Origin: Tetrahymena thermophila SB210 | Lineage: Eukaryota; Ciliophora; Oligohymenophorea; Hymenostomatida; Tetrahymenidae | DNA length: 64,000 nt | Assembly: GCF_000189635.1 (NCBI RefSeq) | Contig: NW_002476363.1 | Span: 434,001-498,000, forward strand | Direction of reading: 5' to 3' | In this document: positions 49,200 through 60,656 of the stretch, piece by piece | How the letters are laid out: each line of letters starts with the position of its first letter | Numbering within the stretch: position 1 is the first letter of the stretch | Program-made: the position numbers and the translations under genes | The notes under the pieces: generated by a model | The model's database searches: none | The model's input: only the letters and a program-made list of their open reading frames with translations | Told to the model about the DNA's origin: nothing

Positions 49200-52100
49200 T
49201 CAAAAAATGTGTTTCCTATCATTCTTTCTATTTATATTTGAGTTCAAATTTTAATTTTTGTATTAAAATGCTTGGTTTATAGATACTCCATAAGAAATAT
49301 TACTAGAAAATGTTTAAGTGTTTTTTTGACAACCTTGAATTTTGTACTGATGAGATGAAAACTTAGATTTATTTTATGAGTTTTAATTTCTAAATAATTA
49401 TAATCTGGATAGAAGCATTTTTAGGTTTTTATGTTAGATGAAGTTGTAATCTTTTATAACTTAGCTATAATTATTTTATGGAAAATAATATTTATAAATT
49501 TTCATCAAATCAAAAACATTTTGAAATATTTTAAATGTTGATGACGTTGATTATCTATTTGTAAAAGTTGTTGTCAATTTATCTTCATAATTGAATTTTT
49601 ATATTTTTTAAACTTAAGATTTTAAATTTAAACATTCTTCTTAGGTGGTTTTTATTGATCTTTAACTTTATTAATATAGATCTTTTTTTAAGTTATTCTT
49701 TAAATCTTCTTTGATTATTTTACTTATTTTATTTTCCATAAAATTTGGATTTTAACTTTTACTTTTTCTGTCTTCAGGAAGTAGTTATAAGTTTGAAATG
49801 CTAGATAAACAATTATGATATTTCTATTCTTGAGAACAAAAAGATTCAGCAATTAAATGTGATGATAAATTAATTGATTCCTGCTCATTTTAATAATTTA
49901 AATCATGTTATATTTTAGGCTGATCGATTTAAATATTTTCAATATAATTTTAATGTTTCAAAATTGTTGATCTTTTCTTATTTCTATTGACTGTTATGTT
50001 AGAATTGTTAGAATTCTCATTTTTGTTGCCTTATTTATTATTTATAAATATTAAATGTAAACTTTATGAGTGAGTGAGTGATAGATAGATAGCTATAAAA
50101 ATTTTATTGCTAATCCTAAAATATTTAAGTCAGTTAATTAAAAAAGCTTCAAAATTTACATATGTCTCCTAATGAGTTGTAATTTTAGACTGTATATTCA
50201 TCTGTCTGAAGATTCAATTAGATTTCTTATTCTTTTTCTATTTAGCTTCTATCACTAATTACATAATTTATGTTAAAATCAATTTTTTCTTTAGCAAGAA
50301 CTTTATTAAAAGCTTACTAAACTTAATTTTTGTTGGAATTAATTATTTGTTAATCCACATACACGTTTCTTTTGCAAATAGAAGTTTAATCAAAGTTATT
50401 TATTGAGCTAGTGCTTTGTTAATTTTAAAAATCTTTATTTAATTAAAGCTCTTCTTGCTATTACTTTTATTCTTCTATTTGCATATTAGATAAAATATGC
50501 TAAGTGTTTTCAAAAATAGAATTAAAGAAATTAAAATATTCCTACTCCATTTTGAGCTGGCTTAATAATCTCTAATTTAATGAGGTCAAAATTCTTTATT
50601 AATTAAAAAGGAATTATACTTAAGAGTACTGTAAATTTTTTAAAAGCTGAAATATATAATCTTGAATAATTAATAAATTACCTTGCAGAGTATAATTTTG
50701 TATACTGCCTTTAATAATTTCTCCTTTCTTAAAAGTTATTAAAATTATGCTTCAGATTAATAAGCTAATGATCAAATTTTTAATGCAGTAATGGACACTA
50801 CTAGATAATATGATTGGATTGTTTACAAGAATAACATTTTAGTTGTGCTTATTTATAGTCCTCATTAAGTATAATATTGTGCTAAATAGCTTTAAAAATC
50901 TCAAAATCTATTTAATTTTATTGAATTATTTGCATGAAATCTTTTCTTTCAATTTTATATAATGTTGATAAAACTATGCTTTTTGCTGAAGCTGATCTTG
51001 GTTTTTAACAGAAAAATGCAATTTCACCAAATATTTGATTGTTTGATAAATCCTTAAGGATTTTAGTCTGAGAATTATTTTAGTTTCCACTTATAAATAT
51101 TTCAATTTATCCATTCAAAATCAAATAAACTGAATCATCTAAATCCCCTTCTAAAAATATTGTTTCACCTGGAGAAACAATAATTTCTTTCATTAAAAAA
51201 ACGAGTTTATTAATGGTTTACTGGGAAAAACATTTAAATATATCAAATTTCTTAATTATTTGGGAATTAGCCTCCAAAATAATTTCTTCTCTAAGTTTAG
51301 TAGATAAAATAGAAAGAACTTACTCTTCCTCTTTTAACAATCTGCTATTTACTTAGTCTTCCAGATAAAATAAATATTGAACAACACGAGTCTTAAGCTA
51401 AATATTAACATTTTTTCTTTTTAAATACCTTTTATTTTTAAAATCATTATTTTTGTACTCATATGAATAATATTAAATAGCTACAATTTAATTTCTAAAA
51501 AATATTAATTAATGAATAATTTTTTAAAATAGTTATTTCTATATTTTATTTATCTCATAATTAATTTAAATTTTTATATTTAATATTTATGTTTTGTATT
51601 TTTAAGTATTTTATTTAGAAGAATGGAAGAATATCCTTAAAATACAAAAAAATTTTCCATATTTCGCAAAAAATATTTTTTAAGGGTATATTTTTTTATT
51701 TTAGGTTTAAGAATACAATATATATTAATTATCAAGAAGTGAATTATTTAATTATTAAAAATAATAGGATAAATTAAAAAATATCATTTACTTTTCTATT
51801 ATTTAAATATGATTTTTTAGATTTTAAGAGGAGGCTTTGAAATCGTGAAGAATTTAACCAATATTGTTGATAGAAAAAGCAAATACACAGCTAAAAATAA
51901 TTGTGATTATAGATATGTATAAAGCTTCTGTGTAGTTCGTTGCAGTTATATCCCCATATCCAACTTTATTAAAATATTAAATTTAATAATATTTTAAATA
52001 CCTAAATATTAATTAGAATAAATTGATAGATTTATTCATATATTTTACCTGTTGTCATTGTTATAATAGCCCAGTAAAAAGAATAAATATACTTGATATA

Positions 52101-53640
52101 ATATTCGCTATCCTGAATATTGATGTTCTGAAGCCAATTTTTTTAATTACTCTAAATGAAAGTCAATGAATACCATCCAATACAAGCTATTTTAAATAAT
52201 AACGTTAAATTATTTATATAATATAAATATTTGATTAGTTACATATATGAGCTATTTAAAGAACGCTAAATATTTGGCAAAATAACTTATACAAATGTCT
52301 AGATTATTAACTTAGAGTGATCACATATTCTAGACGTTTCACCTTTTGGGATACACCATATATCTTTACAAATATCAAAACATTGGAAAGATATTTCCAT
52401 ATATTATTTTCTGGATTATAAGTAATGTAATTAGGATTAGATACTATCAGAATTAACAGTGTAAGTATACTGATAAAATCTGTAGAAAAGTGCAAGCTTA
52501 AAATATATTTTTTGATTATATAGCTTCTTTCTGAAATTATGTTATCTCTTCTAAAAAAAGCTAAGTTCAATGAAACTAGTATATCTAAAGTCATTATAGA
52601 TAAGCTGAGGACGCAACACAATACAAAAAAATTAGAATTAAATTCGTATTAATTAAAGAAGGCTATTATAGAAAAGAAAAAGAAGAACAAGTAGAGATAT
52701 ATTATTGTTAATATATCAAAAATAATTATTAATTTATTTGTAGGAATAAAAATTGGGATTAATTTAATTAGTTCTACTATTTTTCTTAAAAAAATAATTA
52801 AAATTGAGGAAGCTTAAGATTAATTATTTTCTATATAGTAGCTATTGTCTGCTATCATCTCAATCTAAAACTTAGATATGTTTTCAAGCTTTCTACTCCT
52901 ACTTATTAGCTTTAATTTTTTTATGAACTCTAATACATGAATTCTTAATTGAATCATTTTTGAAAGCGAGTTTTTCTTATTTTTTGTATTTTATTCCGTT
53001 TTAAAGCTTGAATTTGCAATTGTAGATACACTTGTTCTATTCTTTTATTTGTTAATGACTTATATACCATTTTTTAAGTGGCATCTTAAAATTTGCTCTG
53101 GGTAGTCTTTTTACTTATTGCATGAATAAGCAAAATCTTATTTCTCTTAATCATTTTTATATTAACTGAGGTGTACATTTATTTAATATTTGTTATAAAA
53201 CTCAGATAATATTTTATCACCTTAATTTACTATTTAAAATAAATAATTGATCAATTAATATTAATGTTATAAAAACATTATTTACCAGTTTATTAAAAAC
53301 TATTATTTCTATTTTCATAAAGTTAGGTAGAAGAAATATTTTAGCTCTTATCTAAAAATTTATTTTATCTTGAAAGTCCATATTTTATACTAAAGTTGCC
53401 TTGATCAATATTTTAATATAATTCTGGGATATTATTTCTGGATGTATCATCTTAGTCTTAGCTTGCCAAACTTTTCAAGTCCAAATCACCTTTCAATCCT
53501 TGTTTAATCATATCACTACGTTCATCAATTATTCCTTTTTAACAAGGTTTCTAATATGTACTTTCTAATTGCGAGTCTTATTGGCCTAAAAATTCAAGCT
53601 CTGTGTTGTTTTAAACAATGGTAGCAAGTTTATCTGTCAT
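49200..53640 (-). CDS. Cyclic-nucleotide-gated K+ channel with CCHC zinc knuckle, copy B (intact)
   Basis: Start MTDKLATIVQNN. Predicted introns: 53221-53285, 52187-52242, 51964-52048, 51429-51791, 50561-50681, 50030-50159. Coding sum 3621 nt, 1206 aa, no frame break. S1-S4 lie at about residues 300-430. The pore segment YWAIITMTT runs into TVGYGD (GYGD 492-495). S6 is FSCVFAFSINNIG. The cNMP-binding domain has NNQIFGEIAFFC and PRSASAKS, the Arg-Ser-Ala of the phosphate-binding cassette. The zinc knuckle CYSCKQSNHIIQQC spans residues 746-759 (C746, C749, H754, C759). The tail continues for ~450 residues with the conserved block ending YKYYFPQNNYS and, further on, NISYGVS. This is the most diverged member of the array and the only full-length one without a visible lesion. 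Role from family: K+ channel gated or modulated by cAMP/cGMP; the knuckle suggests an added RNA/ssDNA or protein contact. Confidence 0.9.
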
Positions 53641-54827
53641 AATTCTTTATATTTTTTATTAAATTATTCAATAAGCTTTTTTTATAAATTATTTTTTTTT
53701 TTGCGAAATCAAAACCTGACTTTATTAATTACTAATCAATGAATTAAATAATATTAACACTAAAATCTATATTAAAAACTTTAATTTATAAAAAGAAGCA
53801 ATCTTCTATTGATAACAAAAAAAACTTTGCTCTAATATAGTATTATAAAATTCTGGCAAGGCAATAAAAAAATTATTAATTGAATCATAAATTTTCTATT
53901 CATTTTACTAAACAATTTAAATTTAATTTTTTACTCAAGATACTTTTCTCACAAATATTTACAATAAAAATAATTAAAAATGAGTAAATAACTAAATATT
54001 TTTTAATAAATAATTGTTGACCTTTTAAAAAATACAATACATTCCTAAATAAGAAATGGAATTGATTTTAAGAATAGAATATATCAATATAAAGCATTAA
54101 ACCAGTTAATAAAAGTAATTTATTTTATAATCTAACTAAAAGCTTTTAAGAATTAAAAAGGTTTAATTGAGTTCATGAGCCTTTGAAGTAAGTTAAATAT
54201 TATATTCTAAATATACCTTTATAAATTATTAATTTAGTTATAAATAATAATAATATATATATATATAATGTACCTTCAATATAATTAAACAAATAAATTT
54301 TTTATATTTTTGCTTTTTTGTATTAAAAGATAAAAGTGGGTTAATTCTAAGAATTTGCTCTAATAATATTTTTAAATTTTAAAGAATTGAGGTAACTATT
54401 TAAAAAAGCATTAAAACATCCATACAAATTTAAATAAATTAATTGAGTCGAAAAGTTATCCTATCAAATTACACTTAGACTTTTAAAAATTGGCTGTTTA
54501 ATTTATCTATTGATTTTTATTAAAATTTTATATCTCTACATACCATTTACAGTCAAAAGTTAAATATATAAATTCAAAAATTATTGAATATTTTTCATTC
54601 AAAAGTTAATGAAATCTTTTTTTAACTCCTCTAAAAAATAAAGAGAAACATACTTTTAATAAACTAACATATTTTTCATTAAAAATGAACAGGAAATTTT
54701 GAGGGGAGCTAACTTTATCTTCACAATTGTAAATTATAATTTGATTTAAGTTTTTATTATTGATAAAAAGAAGTTTAATTCTACATCTAAATATGAAATA
54801 TAAATTGAAAGTAATTATAGTTTAGTT
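53641..54827. other. Intergenic between channel copies B and C
   Basis: About 1.2 kb of A/T-rich DNA, including a short TA repeat near 54252-54268. No gene seen. Confidence 0.6.
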
Positions 54828-57800
54828 TCATACAATTTTTAAGGAAATATCTATTTTATGTTTAGGAAATATAGTTTCTGTAAGTTATGAAACACCATAT
54901 GATAAGAAAGTAGGCTTGTATTTTTCATAATCTGTTTCAGAAAATTATGACTATTGAATTATCTAGTTACAAAATATTGATTTTCTAACCGAATTTTGTT
55001 GCATAAAAATATTTTTTCTTCTCTATTTTGTATTTTTAGATGATGAATGAATCTTCTTTTTCAGCTTTTGTGAAGTAGAATTTTTATAGCTGAATATATT
55101 AGTAAAGTTATTGTGGGGAAAGAATTTTTTATAGTTCTTCATGATATCAAAGAAATCTAAAATAAAATAATCAAAATCTGAGTTACAAAGTCTTTGATAG
55201 ATTGATTTTTAATTATCTAATTTCAAATAATCATCAGCTCCACCGTCAATCATTTTATAAAATTTCTAAAGAATTTTTTAAGGATTAGGATGGTGTTAGG
55301 TAAAAACCTAAGAATTTTACCCAAATACTTCTATACTGTTTTTAGGTTTTTGTGAAAAACTTTAAGATGTGTTTTGAATCTCATATTTTTTAATGATGTT
55401 CAAATCATTATTTGAAAAAAAACTCTCTCTTTAATTGCTTTCTTATCTTTTTGAAAAATTTGAAAATATAGAAGATGTATTTCTTTTAAAATTTTGCAAA
55501 AAACTATTTCTTTCTAAATTTTAAAGTGATTTTCCTTCATAAATAGTTTAAAGTTTTTCATCTAATTTATTTACAGTAGTTTCAAATTTATTGATTTAGT
55601 TTTAAGCACTCATTAATGCTAAGCTTTGAGCTATACAAGCACTATAAATACCATTATAAGAGGAGCTCTCTATTGAAGGCCTCTTTTCTTTATATGATTG
55701 TAAAATTTTTTTTGTCTTTTGTTTTTTAACAGCAACATCAGTACCTTAATTCTACTTTTAAACATCTTCATCGCTTTTCTAGCTTTGATAAATCACATTA
55801 CTATCGTCTTGATTATTTGAGTTGAATTTGATGGTAAGTTTATTAGGTTTAATTTTAGTCTTTTCTTCATTGTTTTCTAATAAGCTTTTATGAGACGAAT
55901 CTTTATTGGTAGAATTTGAAAGTCTTAAATTATTCTACACCTTAGAATTATGTGTTTTGTTTTGAAAAATTAAATTCTCAAATTATTCTGAGCTTGGATT
56001 AATTTATTCTCTTGATTCTTCTGAATTCTTTTCTAATTTATCTTAACTCTCTTTACAATATTGGTCATTTTCAATGTTTAATATCATTGTTTAATCTTCA
56101 TCAAATTTATTAAAATTATTTGTTTCTTAAGATTTATTATTAATTACTTTATTATTTATACCACTATTTTGTCTTTCACTATTCAATAAATTTTCTAGGT
56201 TTTCAATTATTTTATTATCTTTTAAGCTGTCTCTCTAATTTTTTACTTGTGAGGATTACTTTCCAATCTAAATTTAAGATTTTATCAACTTTAAACTATT
56301 ATTATTGACTTGGTGATCTTTTAAAGTAGAATTCAGACTTCTATCACTTTTAAACATGTATTTTTCATTAATTGATTTATTAGAGCTATTATCTTTTAAT
56401 GATGACTATGAAGTTTAGTTAGTAGAAGAATTTTAATCACCTAATTTGTTTTCTTCATAATCTGAATATTAGTTAAAGGAATCTTCATCTGTTTAATAAA
56501 TAATTTGTACTTGAGTATTAAAATATCTTATATTTTCTTTGAGGACTTAGCAAGTTATTTAGTTATTGTTAACATTAATCCTTTTTATAAAAATATTAAA
56601 TTATATGAAACGAAATATATATTATAGCTTTAAATAAAAATATTAATATTAATAAATAAATATAGCTAACCTTGCATTTTATTTAGTATTTGGGAATCTT
56701 CTTTTTGCCTTTCAATATCTTTCCTAAAACAAGCTAAAGTTATGCTTCAATACTAAAAATTAAGAATCAAATTTTTAATGCACTCTAGGACAGTCCTTGG
56801 CCAAATGACCTATACATTTACAGGCATAGCACTCTAAATATAAAATTGAATTGTCTTATAAAAACTTAATTTATACCTCCATCATTTTAAATCTCTCGAA
56901 ATCTTCTTAGTTTTCTTAAATGAGATTGATAAAGCGGCTTCTACTAATTTTATAGAGCGTAGATAAATTAATACTTCTCGCACTAGCATTTCTAGCTAAA
57001 CCAGAAAAAAATGAAATCTCACCAAAAAAATTATCTTTAGATAAAACTTTTAAAGAATGAGTTTTTTGTTTCTCATTTATATTATTTGTAATTTAATTAG
57101 AGAGAGGTGTTTAATATATTTCTATTTTACCACTTTCTATAAAATAAATTGATTAGTCATCATAATCTCCTTCTTCAAATATAATTTCATTAGGAGAAAT
57201 ATTGATTTCTTCCATAATAAAAACTAGCTTTCTCAAAATTTGAGATGAGAAATTAGCACTAAAAAGAGCATTATTTTTTAATATTCTTGAGTTAATCTCA
57301 ACTACTATTTCATTTCTCAATTTATTTGATAGAATTTATAAAATTTGATTTTCAGACTATTAGTTTCTATCTTTTTGCTCATTAGCTAAAAAACTAAGAT
57401 AGTGCCTCACTCGACTCTATAGAAATGCATTTATATTTTTTCTTTTCAAATATCTAAAATATTTAATTTTTAAAATATTTTTTAAAGTTTTAATTTTTTA
57501 GATAAAGTTTTAATCTAATTAATTTGTGAAAGAAAATTTGATAATATTTTTTTTTAAGATGAAATTAGAATTAATCAATTTATAAGCTAATACCTTTAGA
57601 TGATTGTGATACTATCATTTAGCTCTTTAGAGGATTTTTCTATTTCTTAAAGAATAAATCCAATATTATTGATAGAATAGGCGAATACACAGCTAAATAA
57701 AATCATTGAAAGTGTAATAAATAGCGCTTCTATATAATTGCAGGCAGATATGTCTCCATAACCAACTATAAAGTAAAACAAAAGAAAATATTAAGCTTAT

Positions 57801-59559
57801 AATAATTAAATATAAATAAATACCTGTTGTCATAGTAGTAACAGACCAATACATAGAATAAATATATATTTGAATATATGGTAAATCATTCAAATTATAT
57901 TTTGAAATCCATGAAACAGGATATCCTTTTTGAATTTCATATTGACCCAAAGTATACCAAGCTAAGCAAACTATGTTTATTTGATTAAGAATAAATCAGT
58001 TTTTTTTTAATAAAAATAAATTTTTTTAGGATTATTTTGATTTTTAATTAAAATTAAATGCAATTCATGGGAAAATTATATTAATCAAAGATTTTTTAAA
58101 GAAGCAATATTTTAAATAAAATAAGAATTATATTGATTTTTTACCCAAATGAGCAACGAAAATAACACTAAGCAATTAATTAAGCAATTTCATAATATGT
58201 TTTTAATTATCTTTTAAGGTAAATGCATAATTAAATCTCTATTTCTTCTAATTAACACATTTTAATTTAAAAAACACTAATAGATTTATTGCAAAACTTT
58301 AAAAGCTGTTATCAGGATTATAAACAAGATGAGAGTTTTAAAGCATCAATTTAGACCCCATAATTATTAAAGATATAGCATCTGCAATAAAAACACTAGA
58401 AGATAAATATTTCCAAGCTATTTGTTTACGATTAGTAACAATGACATCTTTTTTAAAGTAGGCCGTATTAAAAGTTACAAGTGTGTCAGCTAAGAAAAAT
58501 ATGAAGGTATATAAATAGTATTACTTTATAAAAACTGTATCTTAATCTTGCATGGCAAAGAAAAGCAATATAGAATAAATGTATATAAATAAATAAGTAT
58601 AAATAGTTTATAGAATGTCCCAATAAACTCTAAAAGTATTTGTTGGCATAAATAAGGGAATAGGTATTCTCATTTTTGCAAAGCGATATAATTATTACAA
58701 ATACCTACTGAAAAAATTTCTTTTTAATATTTTTTTATGAGAAAACGCCAAATCATTGATTATCTTATATTCATTTTCTTACAAATTTATCATCTACCTA
58801 TTATTTTTTTTATTTTTTAGTATTTATATAAAGTTATTTACATGTTTGTTTATTCTTTAGACTCTATTCATAGACTTACCTAAAATATTATTTATCATAT
58901 TAATAGCTCTTTCAAAATTTGATACGCTCTTCCTTCCTATGTAGCTTATCTTTTATATCTTTGTATCAGTTTTTATACATGATTCACTAAGACAGTTTAC
59001 TTCAAGATCAGAAATATTTTTAGATTATTCTTAATGATTTATAGAGTCCTTTTTTATATCTACCAAGCTTATTTCTACTTTTATCTTATCATAATACTCT
59101 TAACTCGATTAAGAGTTTGTAATTTACTGTTTTTTAATACTACCATATGTCTATTAGATGTGTGTAGGTTAATTAATGCTTTTGATACTATTTTTTCGTT
59201 AAGAGGTCTCGTTACTTTTATTTTGTGATTCTATAGTTTTTTCATCTTCTTTAAATTCTGAAATTTCTATTTTCCTTTTTTAATTCTAATCAAATAAATT
59301 GATGATGCTAAATGTTTAATGATAAATAATTTACTTTGACATCAAAATGCATTGGTTTACTTTGTATTTATAATATTTCATGTGACTTCTATCTTCCTTC
59401 ATCAATATCTGTGTTGTTATAGGGCTAGGAGATATTTATGAAATCTTCATCTCCTTTTAAGCAATTAATCATACTTTCATAAAACATTTTTCCTTGCAAC
59501 GATTTATTTTGAAGTTCTATATTATCTGATAAGGTATTTTGTATGCTTTACCTACTCAT
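54828..59559 (-). CDS. Cyclic-nucleotide-gated K+ channel with CCHC zinc knuckle, copy C; in-frame TGA after the knuckle
   Basis: Start MSRQSIQNTL. Predicted introns: 59286-59334, 57971-58144, 57766-57823, 57454-57593, 56581-56670. Conceptual sum 4221 nt = 1407 codons, in frame to the TGA at 54828. Six-helix core, pore YWSVTTMTT, TVGYGD (GYGD 506-509), S6 FSCVFAYSINNIG, cNMP-binding domain with KDNFFGEISFFS and ARNASARS, and zinc knuckle CYACKCIGHLAKDC (residues 770-783). Codon 809 (56712-56714) is TGA, in LFQERY*KAKRR, where copies A, B and D have sense codons. The alignment keeps its length and frame on both sides. The downstream tail (to SYGVS and a short extension) stays open for ~597 codons. 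So the protein either stops at 808 aa just past the knuckle, or the TGA is read through. Pseudogene, truncated isoform and sequencing error are all possible. Confidence 0.85.
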
Positions 59560-60656
59560 TATTTAGCAGTAATAAAATATGTTGTATTTATCTAGTTTAT
59601 TATAAATAGTTTTTTGTTGAAGATTCCTTGAGGCAATGTTTTTTTGTTAAATTTATAGATTTTATCTTTGCTTTGATGAACTCTAATTATAATTATAATT
59701 ATATAAATTATTAATTAATAATGACTAATAATAATAACAAAACTATGTCTTTGATAATTAATTTTTAATAATTTATTAACCAATTAATTTTTGTTTCTAT
59801 ATAATTTAAGAATTGAAGAATCAAATATACAAATTGTTTGATTAAAAATATTATGAGCTTAATGAAATAGCTATAACATTTTTTTATTTACAAGTACATT
59901 AAAAACCATTAGAGGGGAAGAATATTCAAACGAATATATGCTTATGAATAAATTTTCGAAATGAATATTTTTAATTTAACAAATATTCTTTTCCTAATAA
60001 TTCAAAAATATTTAATTTTAGTAATATTTTATTTTTATGAATTCAAAAATTTTTACTTTTACAAATATCAGAAATTATTCTTATAAGAAATATTTTTTTA
60101 AAAGTCTGACCATATTTTTTATTGTTCCTATATATTTATTTAATTTCAATTTATTGTGATATATTAAATGAAAAAATGCTAATTATTTTGTTTCAAACCC
60201 TATAGTTAGACATAATATTTCAATATCACTAAATTAGCAGATTTTGTAGATTAAGATAATTGATCAGTTTATCACATTTAAGATATTGGAATATGATATA
60301 TATTCTCTAATTATCCAAAATTAATTAATTATAAATATAAATAAAATTTTGCACAAATAGTTAAAGCAAGATTGCTGAATTAATATAAATATAAATCATT
60401 AAATATATTATATAAAATATTAATTAACTAAATATTATTTTATAAATCTTTTTTTGCATCCAAACAATAAAATTAAATATAAATTTTTATATAAATAAAT
60501 AATACTTAGATTGATTTTTTATCTGAATAAGTTAAACTATATTATAATTGGAAATTAATTTTATATTAATTTTGATCATTATTATATTTAAAATTGAGGG
60601 AAAACAGATTCATTCTTTTATGAAACACCATAGGACAAGAAAGTTGGTTTATATTT
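59560..60656. other. Intergenic between channel copies C and D, with a coding remnant
   Basis: Mostly A/T-rich spacer. At 60576-60656 the minus strand still encodes, in the shifted frame, the ancestral C-terminus of copy D (YEKYKPTFLSYGVS plus a short tail and a TGA at 60576), which copy D no longer reads because of an insertion near 60659-60662. Confidence 0.6.

Noticed and set aside
50060..50090. GAGT/GATA microsatellite as a functional element
   Set aside because: It lies wholly inside a predicted 130-nt intron of channel copy B and is short; it is probably simple repeat drift.
59034..59228. Plus-strand ORF of 64 codons
   Set aside because: It is antisense to the N-terminal exon of channel copy C, whose frame continues into S1.
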